Source: Streptomyces nitrosporeus (GTDB taxonomy: Bacteria > Actinomycetota > Actinomycetes > Streptomycetales > Streptomycetaceae). From it: DNA of 64,000 bases. A model generated the notes under the pieces. That model made no database searches. It was given only the letters and a program-made list of their open reading frames with translations, and was not told where the DNA came from. The DNA is taken from positions 5,432,001 through 5,496,000 of the forward strand of contig NZ_CP023702.1 of NCBI RefSeq assembly GCF_008704555.1, read 5' to 3'. The position numbers and the translations under genes are program-made. Positions 42,538 through 51,001 of this stretch are shown here, piece after piece. Within the stretch, counting starts at the first letter, position 1; every line of letters begins with the position of its first letter.

Positions 42538-43614
42538 TCAGTTCCCGTGTCCGCCGCCGGACGACCACGCCTCCAGCGCCAGGCGGGTGTCCGGGCCGTA
42601 CACGCCGGGCGGATCGGTCCTGATCGACGCCCAGCGCTGGAAGTCGCGGACGGCGTCCTCCACCTTGTCCGAGTAGGAGGCGTCCACCGGCCCCTGGTAG
42701 ACTCAGATCTTCCGCATGCGCCGTTGCAGCTCCTCCACCTCCGGGCCGCGGTCCCCGCGCCGCAGTGTCGGGGCGCCCTCCTGGGCCGGCGGCGAGGGTG
42801 ACGGGGAGTTCCCGGACGGAGTGGCGGACGGGGAGGGCGGTGTCGGTGAGGCGGACGTGGGCGAGGGGGAGGGGCTCTTCGACGCGGACGCGGACGCGGA
42901 GGCCGACGCGGAGGGTGTGGCGGACGGGGACGCGGAAGAGGCGGAGGGGGAGGCCGAAGGGGACGGGGAGGCGGAGACGGAGGCGGCCGGGCCGCCGGTC
43001 GACACCGGGACGCTCGTCGTGACCTCGGGCAGGGCGGTGTCCTCGCCGCCGTCCCCGCCGAACAGTCCGCCCGCGAACGCGGCGGTCCCCACCACCGCCA
43101 CCACGGCGGCACCCGCCGCGACGACCGCGAGCGGACTGCGGCGCCGGGGCTGGACGGGGTCCGCGCCACCGCCCGCGTAGGCCGCCGCGGTGCGCCGCCG
43201 GCCCCGGTCCCCACCGCCGGTGGCGGCGGGGACGGCCGCCGTGGGGTGGTCCGGGCCGCGGCCCGGGGCCTCGCCGGCCGCGGCGCCGCCGAGGAAGAGA
43301 GGCATCGTGGTGGCCTCGGCCGGGGCCGCGTCGTGCGCCGCCGTACCGCGATCACGGCCGTCCGCGCGTGTGCCGGTACCGTCGTCTGCGCCTTCGGTGC
43401 CCGGACCGTTCGGCAGCGTCACGTACGGCCGGATCCGCAAGGGGTCGAAATCCTCCGCGGCCGCCGCCTCCGCCGCGCGGCCGGCCCGGTGCCCCTCACC
43501 CGGCCCGGTCCGGGGCCCCGGCCCGCCGCCCTGCCGGGCCGCCCCGGCTCCGCAGGCGCACCCGGGTCTCGCGCCCCGCTCGCCGCCGCACTCCGGGCAT
43601 ATATGTCCGGTCAT
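42538..43614 (-). pseudogene. Peptidoglycan-binding-domain membrane protein, broken by in-frame TGA
   Basis: It has 358 codons from ATG 43614. The N-terminus MTGHICPECGGERG has a zinc-ribbon-like cluster and is followed by a long Gly/Ala/Arg/Pro region. A transmembrane helix (LAVVAAGAAVVAVVGTAAFA) is followed by a Ser/Ala/Pro linker and a PG_binding_1 domain (LRRGDRGPEVEELQRRMRKI). At 42705-42703 the frame hits TGA. The same frame continues VYQGPVDASYSDKVEDAVRD and FQRWASIRTDPPGVYGPDTR to TGA 42538, completing the domain. A single base change (for example GGA to TGA) explains it. A shorter product lacking half the domain might still be made. Confidence 0.8.
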
Positions 43615-43752
43615 GGTGGGTCCCCTCCCCTGTGAACTGCCTGCGATTATGCAGGCCGCTCCCGGGAAGCCCAACGGCCGTGCCCCTGCTCGGCAGGCCA
43701 TAACAGGGCACAGACGCCAGGATGGGGAGGAAGCGGACCCGAGGAGAAGCGC

Positions 43753-45795
43753 ATGGCCCAGCAGCTGAGCCCCTCACCCCCTGCACCGGGCGAGGGGAGG
43801 TCCACCCGGAGCATTCTGGTGGCCATCGGGGCACTTCTGCTCGGCATGCTGCTCGCGGCACTCGACCAGACGATCGTCTCCACCGCGCTGCCGACGATCG
43901 TCAGCGAGCTCGGCGGCCTCGACCACCTGTCCTGGGTCGTCACCGCCTACATGCTGGCCGCGACCGCCGCGACCCCCCTGTGGGGCAAGCTGGGCGACCA
44001 GTACGGGCGCAAGAAGCTCTTCCAGACCGCCATCGTCATCTTCCTCGTCGGCTCCGCGCTCTGCGGCATGGCCCAGAACATGCCGCAGCTGATCGGCTTC
44101 CGCGCCCTCCAGGGCCTCGGCGGCGGCGGGCTGATGGTGCTGTCGATGGCGATCGTCGGCGACATCGTCCCCCCACGCGAACGGGGCAAGTACCAGGGTC
44201 TGTTCGGCGCCGTGTTCGGAGTGACCAGTGTGCTCGGACCGCTTCTCGGCGGTTTCTTCACCGAGCACCTCAGCTGGCGCTGGGTGTTCTACATCAACCT
44301 GCCGATCGGCGTCGTCGCACTGCTCGTCATCGCCGCGGTCCTGCACATCCCCGTCGCGCGCACCAAGCACACCATCGACTACCTCGGCACCTTCCTCATC
44401 GCCTCGGTCGCCACCTGCCTGGTCCTCGTCGCCTCCCTCGGCGGCACCACCTGGGCCTGGGGCTCCGCGCGGATCATCGGACTGGCCGTGCTCGCGCTCG
44501 TCCTCCTCGCCGCCTTCATCCGCGCCGAGCGCCGGGCGGCCGAGCCGGTGCTGCCGCTGAAGCTCTTCCGGATCAGGACCTTCACCCTCGTAGCGGTCAT
44601 CAGCTTCGTCATCGGCTTCGCCATGTTCGGGGCGATGACCTATCTGCCGACCTTCCTCCAGGTCGTCCACGGCATCACCCCGACCATGTCCGGTGTGCAC
44701 ATGCTGCCGATGGTCTTCGGCATGCTCATCACCTCGACCGGTTCGGGCCAGATCGTCAGCCGTACCGGCCGCTGGAAGGTCTTCCCAATCACCGGCACCG
44801 CGATCACCGCGATCGGCCTGCTCCTGCTCCACCAGCTCTCGGTGGACAGCTCCACCTGGACGATGAGCGTCTTCTTCTTCGTCTTCGGCGCCGGCCTCGG
44901 CCTGGTGATGCAGGTGCTCGTGCTGGTCGTCCAGAACGCCGTCGGCTACGAGGACCTCGGTGTGGCCACCTCCGGCGCGACGTTCTTCCGGTCCATCGGC
45001 GCGTCATTCGGGGTCGCGGTCTTCGGCACCATCTTCACCAACCGGCTGACCGGCAAACTGGAGACGGCCCTCGCCGGCCGGCCGCTGCCGCCCGGCGTCG
45101 ACGCCGGATCCCTCGCCGCCGACCCCCGGGCCATCGGCCGGCTCCCCGCCGCTCTGCGCCCCTCCGTCCTGGACGCCTACTCCACCGCCATCACCGACGT
45201 CTTCCTCTACGCGGTACCGATCGTGCTGCTCGCCTTCGTCTTCGCGTGGTTCCTCAGGGAGGACCCGCTGCGCGGCTCGGTCACCGCCCCCGACCACAGC
45301 GAGACCTTCGCGTCGAACCCCGTCGAGCGCTCCTCCTACGACGAGTGCGCCCGTGCCCTGTCGGTGCTGACCACCCGCGAGGGCCGCCGCGAGATCTACG
45401 AGAAGATCACCGCCAGGGCCGGGTACGACCTGCTCCCCGCCGCCAGCTGGCTGCTGCTGCGCATCAAACGGCACGGCACCGTCGAACCCGGCCGGCTCGC
45501 CGAGGTCGCCCCTGTGCCCATCCGGGTCATCACCGAGGCCGCCCGGCAGGTCGAGGAACGCGGCCTGGCCCGCCGGGAGGGCCTGGAGCTGGTGCTCACC
45601 GAGAGCGGCGCGCAGGCCGTGGTGCGCCTGGCCCGGGCGCGCGAGGAGTCACTGGCCGAACTGCTGGGCGACTGGTGGGACCCGGACCGGCCCACCGACC
45701 TGCTCCGCCTGGTGTCGGAGCTGTCCAGCGAGGTGAGCGGATCGAGCCGGGAGCGGCCGCACATGCCCGAGCCGCGGCGCGACCACTCGGCCTGA
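43753..45795 (+). CDS. MFS exporter (DHA2, 14 helices) with C-terminal winged-helix domain
   Basis: It is 680 residues long. The first 520 are a 14-helix drug:proton antiporter. Motif A GKLGDQYGRKKL starts at residue 78, motif C-like GVTSVLGPLLGGFF follows, and LDQTIVSTALPTIV is in helix 1. After the last helix (IVLLAFVFAWFLRE) about 150 soluble residues remain: LTTREGRREIYEKITARAGY, LLPAASWLLLRIKR and VEERGLARREGLELVLTESG, a MarR-like winged helix. The fusion of an exporter with a regulator-like domain is known in actinobacteria but unusual. The ATG at 43753 has GAGGAG eleven bases upstream. The substrate is unknown. Confidence 0.92.
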   Translation: MAQQLSPSPPAPGEGRSTRSILVAIGALLLGMLLAALDQTIVSTALPTIVSELGGLDHLSWVVTAYMLAATAATPLWGKLGDQYGRKKLFQTAIVIFLVGSALCGMAQNMPQLIGFRALQGLGGGGLMVLSMAIVGDIVPPRERGKYQGLFGAVFGVTSVLGPLLGGFFTEHLSWRWVFYINLPIGVVALLVIAAVLHIPVARTKHTIDYLGTFLIASVATCLVLVASLGGTTWAWGSARIIGLAVLALVLLAAFIRAERRAAEPVLPLKLFRIRTFTLVAVISFVIGFAMFGAMTYLPTFLQVVHGITPTMSGVHMLPMVFGMLITSTGSGQIVSRTGRWKVFPITGTAITAIGLLLLHQLSVDSSTWTMSVFFFVFGAGLGLVMQVLVLVVQNAVGYEDLGVATSGATFFRSIGASFGVAVFGTIFTNRLTGKLETALAGRPLPPGVDAGSLAADPRAIGRLPAALRPSVLDAYSTAITDVFLYAVPIVLLAFVFAWFLREDPLRGSVTAPDHSETFASNPVERSSYDECARALSVLTTREGRREIYEKITARAGYDLLPAASWLLLRIKRHGTVEPGRLAEVAPVPIRVITEAARQVEERGLARREGLELVLTESGAQAVVRLARAREESLAELLGDWWDPDRPTDLLRLVSELSSEVSGSSRERPHMPEPRRDHSA

Positions 45796-45888
45796 GCGGT
45801 GGGCGGGCGGCGGCACGGCGGGCGATGGCACGGCCGGGCGGCAGTGGCACGGCTGGCGGCGGTGCCACCGCCCGGCGGGCGCGGGTGC

Positions 45889-46365
45889 TCAGAGGTCCTT
45901 GGCGAACCAGTGCTCCGCGTACGGACCCCGGTTGAAGGCCGGGACCTCCCGGTAGCCGTGCTTCGCGTACAGCCCACGGGCCTCGACCAGGTCGTTCCGG
46001 GTGTCGAGCCGGACCCGGGAGACCCCGGACCCCCGCGCCGCGCTCTCGACGGCGGCCAGCAGCAGCCCGCCGCCTCCCGTGGAACGGAACGCCGGACGTA
46101 CGAACACCCGGGTCACCTCCGCGGTCCCCGCGTCGATCAGCAGCAGCCCCGCGCAGGCCGCGGCCCTGCCCCCGTGACGGCCCACGACGAACAGGCCGGT
46201 GGGCGGGGCGAGGCGCTCGGCACCGTCCCCGGTGAGCCCCGCCACGATCTCCTCGCCGGTCGCGGGACGCCCCCAGTAGCGGCTCGCCACCTCGTCGTAG
46301 TAGTCGCGCCGCAGGAGCGCCGCGTCGGGGGTGTCGAAGGATTCGGGGGCAACGGTCCAGGCCAT
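45889..46365 (-). CDS. GNAT-family N-acetyltransferase
   Basis: It is 158 residues long with GNAT motifs: AACAGLLLIDAGTAEVTRVF (motif A strand), the acetyl-CoA-loop-like RPAFRSTGGGGLLLAAVESA and RLDTRNDLVEARGLYAKHGY, ending EVPAFNRGPYAEHWFAKDL. The CoA-binding R/Q-x-x-G-x-G/A loop reads R-S-T-G-G-G, slightly altered. It acetylates an amine on a small molecule or protein. The start ATG 46365 (MAWTVAPESF) is preferred to upstream starts. It converges on the exporter gene. Confidence 0.88.
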   Translation of the reverse strand: MAWTVAPESFDTPDAALLRRDYYDEVASRYWGRPATGEEIVAGLTGDGAERLAPPTGLFVVGRHGGRAAACAGLLLIDAGTAEVTRVFVRPAFRSTGGGGLLLAAVESAARGSGVSRVRLDTRNDLVEARGLYAKHGYREVPAFNRGPYAEHWFAKDL

Positions 46366-46479
46366 CGGGCCATTCTCGGGCGGGTACGACGAGAGGACGA
46401 ACGAATATCCGGATGCCGGGCGGGACGGGGAGACCCGTGCCCGTATGCCGCCCGGCGGCACCCGGCGCGGCGCACGGCG

Positions 46480-47598
46480 TCAGGCCGGGACCGCTCCCCG
46501 CCGCCGGCGCAGTGCCACGGCCACGGCGGTGACGGCCGCCCCCGCCACGACGAGCACGGTCAGCAGCCACACGGGGAAGCCGCCCACCGTCAGCAGCTCG
46601 CTCCGGTGGATCACCGAGCGGTACGGGGTGTCGGCGCCGGCCGCCCGCAGCTCGTGGTCGCCGTCGATCCGCGACGGATCGGGGAAGTCCTGCACGACGG
46701 CGGTGAGGAAGGCGGGCCCCCCGCCGGCCAGGTCACCGACCGCGCCCCCGGCGTCCGCGCCCTCCAGCCGCCCCGCGAACGTCACACGGGGCTCCTGCCC
46801 GCCGATCCGCCCGGCCGGCTCCATCCGGTGGTCCGCGAGGACGTACAGGCCCAGCGACTGGGCGGTCGTGGCCAGCCGCGACAGCCGCATGGGGTAGACC
46901 AGCCGGTCACTGGCGAACCTCAGGTGCAGCGGCTCCAGCGCGCCCGCCAGGACCTCCCCTTCCTTCCGCGGGGCCAGGCGCACCGCGACGTACTCCCACC
47001 CCTGGTCGACGTACGGCTCCAGGGCGCTCGCCAGCGGGCCGGGGAGCGTGAAGCCGTGGCCGTCCAGCCAGTCCCGCAGGGCCTGCGGATCGGTCGCCGT
47101 CAGCCGGGCCACGTCGAAGGGGCCCAGCCGCTGCCGGTCCACCACCCCGACCGGCGGCGCGGCACCCGGCGCCGGAGCGCCCGCCCCGTCAGGCTGCGGG
47201 AGCGGCCAGTCGCCCTCACGCGGCCAGAAGTAGTGCCGGGTCTCGGTCACCGGCGCGGTGATCGCGGCCAGCTCCTCGAAGAGCGCGGGGTCGCCGAGCC
47301 CGACGGAGGCGCGGTGCGGGACCGGCATGATCCAGGCGGCCTCCCCGGCGTCACCCCGCACGGTCAGCCGCATGACGATCTGCTCCGTCCGCCCGTCCCA
47401 GTGCACCACCGAGGTCTCCTGGCCGACCGTGATCCGGGTCCGCTCGGAGGGGACCATCGCCCCGCACCCGCAGGCGTACGCCGGAGAGACCAGCGAACCC
47501 AGCTGAAGTGCCGCCAGGACCAGCAGCAGTGACAACGCCCGCCGGTACCAGGGGCCGCCGCCCCGCCCGTACACCCGCCCCGGTCCTTGCCCCCGCAT
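46480..47598 (-). CDS. DUF2330 domain membrane protein
   Basis: It is 372 residues long with an N-terminal signal (LSLLLVLAALQLGSLVSPAY), then ACGCGAMVPSERTRITVGQE, the conserved Cys-rich DUF2330 opening. The body includes QIVMRLTVRGDAGEAAWIMP and GFTLPGPLASALEPYVDQGW. A C-terminal helix (WLLTVLVVAGAAVTAVAVAL) and basic end RRRRG anchor it, so the domain lies outside the cell. The function is unknown; the family is common in actinobacteria. The ATG at 47598 has GGGGGAG at seven bases. It diverges from the GT87-PAP2 gene. Confidence 0.85.
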   Translation of the reverse strand: MRGQGPGRVYGRGGGPWYRRALSLLLVLAALQLGSLVSPAYACGCGAMVPSERTRITVGQETSVVHWDGRTEQIVMRLTVRGDAGEAAWIMPVPHRASVGLGDPALFEELAAITAPVTETRHYFWPREGDWPLPQPDGAGAPAPGAAPPVGVVDRQRLGPFDVARLTATDPQALRDWLDGHGFTLPGPLASALEPYVDQGWEYVAVRLAPRKEGEVLAGALEPLHLRFASDRLVYPMRLSRLATTAQSLGLYVLADHRMEPAGRIGGQEPRVTFAGRLEGADAGGAVGDLAGGGPAFLTAVVQDFPDPSRIDGDHELRAAGADTPYRSVIHRSELLTVGGFPVWLLTVLVVAGAAVTAVAVALRRRRGAVPA

Positions 47599-47850
47599 GC
47601 TCCGCTCCCCCTTCTCGCCGGCGCGTACGCGCGGCCGGATACGGCTTCGGACGCACGGACGGATCACACGGTTCCGCCGGCCGGTGCGGACAGCCGTACG
47701 GGATCCGCGTGTCCTTCCGCACAAAAGCGTGGTGACAGTCAGGCGAAGAGGGGGTTGATTGGGTCTGCCCGAGAGGGCAATGGCAGGCTTCATCCGCACA
47801 TACCCGACCGGACGGGACAGTGCATCGGACTTGTGGGAGGGGCGGCGCCA

Positions 47851-49980
47851 GTGGCAGAGGCGGAGCACGGTGTACGGGGCGACGCGACGGCGGACCCGAG
47901 GGCGCGGGCCCGGCTGGCCGGAGCCGCCCTCTGGCTGCTCGTGGCCGTGCTCGGGGTGCGCCAGATGGCGGTGGTGCTGCGCGGTGAGCCGGGGGAGCGC
48001 CTCACCGACCTGGTGGCCTGGACCGGCGCGGACGGCATCCTGCGTCTCGCCGGGTCCCTCTACGAGCCCGGGGGGTTCACCGGCGCGCCGTTCGCCGGAC
48101 TGGTGCTGAGACCCCTGACCGCCTCGGCCGAACAGACACTCGGCGTCGTGTGGACCTTCGGCACCCTGCTGCTGGTCGCCGCGCTCGGCCTCGTCGTGGC
48201 CCGCGCGCTCCCCGGACCGGCCGGCCGGCGCACCGCGCTCCTCGCTGCACCCCTCGCGATCACCCTCCTCATGGTGTCGCTGCCCGTCCGGAACACCCTG
48301 CACCTGGGCCAGACCAGCATCCTGCCGGTCCTGCTGGTGCTGGCCGCCTGCTTCGTGGCGCGCGGCGAGCGCCTGCCCGGTGTGCTCACCGGGGTCGCCG
48401 CCGCCCTCCAGCCGGTCGTCCTGCTCTTCGCCGCGCTGTTCTGGCTCACCGGGCGGCGCACGGCCGCAGCCTCGGCCGCCTCGGCGTTCGCCGTGTGCAC
48501 GGCACTGGCCTGGGCGGTGATGCCCGACGACTCGTGGGCCTACTGGGTGCACCACCTCGCGGGCACGGGACTCGGCGAGCGCCCGGACGGCCTGGCCAAC
48601 CAGTCCCTGCACGGAGCCCTGCTCCGGTTCGGCCTCCAGGGACCGGCCGAGATCGCCCTCTTCCTCGTCCTGGCCGCCGCCGTCACCGTCGTCGGCCTGC
48701 GCCGCGCGGTGCGCTACGCGCGGGACGGGCAGCTGCTCCTCGCGGTCGCCGTCACCGGGTGCGTGGCCGTCGCCGTCTCACCGACCGCCTGGCAGCACCA
48801 GCTGCTGTGGGTGCTCCTCGCGGTCGTCGGCCGGGTCGGCACCCGGGCCTCGGACCGGCTGGTCTGGCCCGCCGTCGTGGTCCTCGTCCTCACCCTGCCG
48901 GGGAAGATGCTGCTGCCCAACATCGGGATCCTCCTCCCGGTACGCGACAACGTGGTGCTGATCGCCGCGCTCGGCACGGCCTGCGCGGTCCCGTTCCTGC
49001 CGAGTACCTCGCCGTACTGGTCGAAGCCCGTGCCCACCGACCACGCCCGGCCGGCCGGGTCGCGGTTCGCGTGGGTGCCCCTGCTGCCGTTCTGGCGCAG
49101 GGTGCTCACCCGCCCCAACCTGCTGCTGGAACTCCTGCTCATCCGGGTCGTCTACTCCGCGTACGCCAAGGTCCGCCTGGCGGCCACCGCGGGCCGGGCC
49201 ACGGCCGAGGAGCACGGCCGGCAGATCCACTCGATCGAACAGTGGCTGCACATCGACATCGAGCACTGGGTGAACCACACGGTCGCCGGGATCTCCTGGC
49301 TGCGGGAGTTCTTCGACTACTACTACTCGACGTTCCACTTCATCGTGCCCCTCACGATCCTCGGCGTGCTGTACGTGCGCCGGCCCTCCGACTACCGCTG
49401 GGCGCGCAGCTCCATCGGCTTCGCGACCGTCCTGGCCCTGGTCGGTTTCTGGCTGTACCCGCTGGCCCCGCCGAGGCTGATGCCGGGGCTCGGCTTCATC
49501 GACACCGTCCACGGGGTGCAGGACCTCGACAGCCCGGACTTCGGGGCGCTGACGGCGGTCACCAACCAGTACGCCGCGATGCCGTCCCTGCACTTCGGCT
49601 GGTCGCTGTGGTGCGGGGTGGTGATCCTGCTGCTGGCACCGAAGGCGTGGATGAAGGCGCTCGGCCTGCTGCACCCGCTGTTCACCGTCTCGTGCATCGT
49701 CGCGACGGGGAACCACTGGGTGCTGGACGCGGTCGGCGGGGCCGCCGTGGTGGCGCTGGGCTTCGGACTGACGCACGTCCTGGCGGGGCCGCGCAGGCTG
49801 CTGCCGAAGGACACCGGACCCGCCGGGGAGGCCCCGGGGGCGGAGCGCGTGGAGGGCAGCGGTACGGCGGGCAGCGGCAGGGAGAAGAGCGGTACGGCCG
49901 GGGGTGAGGGCACGTCCGGCGCTCCGGGGGAGCCCGGTCCGGAGGAACCGGCGGCCGAACCGGCGGGCAGCCGGACCTGA
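47851..49980 (+). CDS. Fused GT87-type glycosyltransferase and PAP2 phosphatase
   Basis: It is 709 residues long and highly hydrophobic. The first about 390 residues are GT87-like (polyprenyl-phosphate mannosyltransferase family) with VSLPVRNTLHLGQTSILPVL and SPTAWQHQLLWVLLAVVGRV. The C-terminal part from about residue 405 is a PAP2_3 domain: KVRLAATAGRATAEEHGRQI, FFDYYYSTFHFIVPLTILGV, the catalytic MPSLHFGWSLWCGV and TGNHWVLDAVGGAAV. The last 60 residues are a Gly/Glu/Pro/Ser tail. It probably works in lipid-linked sugar or phospholipid metabolism at the membrane. The start is GTG 47851; GTG 47833 is six codons earlier and carries its own GGGAGG further in. Confidence 0.85.
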   Translation: MAEAEHGVRGDATADPRARARLAGAALWLLVAVLGVRQMAVVLRGEPGERLTDLVAWTGADGILRLAGSLYEPGGFTGAPFAGLVLRPLTASAEQTLGVVWTFGTLLLVAALGLVVARALPGPAGRRTALLAAPLAITLLMVSLPVRNTLHLGQTSILPVLLVLAACFVARGERLPGVLTGVAAALQPVVLLFAALFWLTGRRTAAASAASAFAVCTALAWAVMPDDSWAYWVHHLAGTGLGERPDGLANQSLHGALLRFGLQGPAEIALFLVLAAAVTVVGLRRAVRYARDGQLLLAVAVTGCVAVAVSPTAWQHQLLWVLLAVVGRVGTRASDRLVWPAVVVLVLTLPGKMLLPNIGILLPVRDNVVLIAALGTACAVPFLPSTSPYWSKPVPTDHARPAGSRFAWVPLLPFWRRVLTRPNLLLELLLIRVVYSAYAKVRLAATAGRATAEEHGRQIHSIEQWLHIDIEHWVNHTVAGISWLREFFDYYYSTFHFIVPLTILGVLYVRRPSDYRWARSSIGFATVLALVGFWLYPLAPPRLMPGLGFIDTVHGVQDLDSPDFGALTAVTNQYAAMPSLHFGWSLWCGVVILLLAPKAWMKALGLLHPLFTVSCIVATGNHWVLDAVGGAAVVALGFGLTHVLAGPRRLLPKDTGPAGEAPGAERVEGSGTAGSGREKSGTAGGEGTSGAPGEPGPEEPAAEPAGSRT

Positions 49981-50003
49981 CGTCCGCAGGGCGGACGCGC
50001 CGA

Positions 50004-50040
50004 AGGGGCGCCCGGGAGGAATCCCTCCCCGGGCGCCCCT
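50004..50040. terminator. Bidirectional hairpin between convergent genes
   Basis: AGGGGCGCCCGGG (50004-50016) pairs perfectly with CCCGGGCGCCCCT (50028-50040). It is 24 bases after the GT87-PAP2 stop and faces the end of the ECF operon. Confidence 0.75.
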
Positions 50041-50179
50041 CCGGCTCGGATCGCCGCGTGTCCCAGGATCCGCCCCGCTCGTCCGGTCCGCCACCCGGCC
50101 AAACCCGCCGGCACCGGACCGCGGGCGCCGGGCGGGCCCCCGCACCGTCACTCCCCGGGCGCCGCCGCCCCGGGCGCCG

Positions 50180-51001
50180 TCACTTCTCGGGAGCGTCGAA
50201 GGCGGGCCGCGCGTCGAAGGCCGCACGCCGGGTGGCCCGGCGCAGCGCCCTCAGCAGCGACGGGCCGACGGCGAGGACCAGGACCACGGTGAGCACGGCC
50301 CGGCCCAGGTCCCAGCCGAGCGAGGTCACCAGGCAGTACGTGACGAAACGGACCAGGTTCTCGTGCAGCGGGCCGCCGGGGTCGTAGGAGATCCCGGACG
50401 CCTGCCCCTGCAGCAGGGTCCAGCCCTGGAGGTTCATCAGCGTGCCGTAGCCGAACGACGCCACGAAGCCGTACGCGGCCAGCATCAGCACCTCGCCACG
50501 GCCCCGCAGCCGCTCCGGCGCCGGCAGCAGGCCCGCGCCCATCGTGAACCAGCCCATCGACAGCATCTGGAACGGCATCCAGGGCCCGACCCCGCCGGTG
50601 AGCAGCGCGGAGGCGAACATCGTCACCCCGCCGAGGACGAACGCGAAGCCGGGGCCCAGCACCCGGCCGCTCAGCAGCATCAGGAAGAACATCGGTTCCA
50701 GCCCGGCCGTCCCCGCCCCCAGCGGGCGCAGCGCGGCGCCGACCGCGGCGAGGACCCCCAGCATCGCCACCGACTTGGAGTCCAGACCGTCGTCCGCGAC
50801 GGCCGCGACGGCCACCCCGACCAGCAGGACCAGCAGCGCGGCGAAGAGCCACGGCGCGGCCTGCCCGTGGGAGAGGCCGGAGTCCCGCCCGGCCAGCAGC
50901 GGCCAGCAGAAGGCCATCAGACCGACCGCGCCGACCAGGACCAGTGCCACGACGGCGCGCGGCCCGAGCCGGACGGGACGGGCCCCGCGGGAGGCCCTCA
51001 T
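50180..51001 (-). CDS. ECF transporter S component (substrate-binding membrane subunit)
   Basis: It is 273 residues long with about seven hydrophobic segments: VVALVLVGAVGLMAFCWPLL, APWLFAALLVLLVGVAVAAV, AMLGVLAAVGAALRPLG, AFVLGGVTMFASALLTGGVG and others. The motif AALRPLGAGTAGLEPMFFLM is typical of S components, which bind a vitamin or metal. The ATG start overlaps the ATP-binding gene stop (ATGA). As last gene in the riboswitch-led operon it is expected to bind cobalamin, a precursor, or cobalt. The substrate is inferred from the riboswitch. Confidence 0.85.
   Translation of the reverse strand: MRASRGARPVRLGPRAVVALVLVGAVGLMAFCWPLLAGRDSGLSHGQAAPWLFAALLVLLVGVAVAAVADDGLDSKSVAMLGVLAAVGAALRPLGAGTAGLEPMFFLMLLSGRVLGPGFAFVLGGVTMFASALLTGGVGPWMPFQMLSMGWFTMGAGLLPAPERLRGRGEVLMLAAYGFVASFGYGTLMNLQGWTLLQGQASGISYDPGGPLHENLVRFVTYCLVTSLGWDLGRAVLTVVLVLAVGPSLLRALRRATRRAAFDARPAFDAPEK

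Noticed and set aside
42703..42705. TGA as a selenocysteine codon
   Set aside because: The domain is not a selenoprotein family, no redox motif surrounds it, and the simplest explanation is a point mutation or error.
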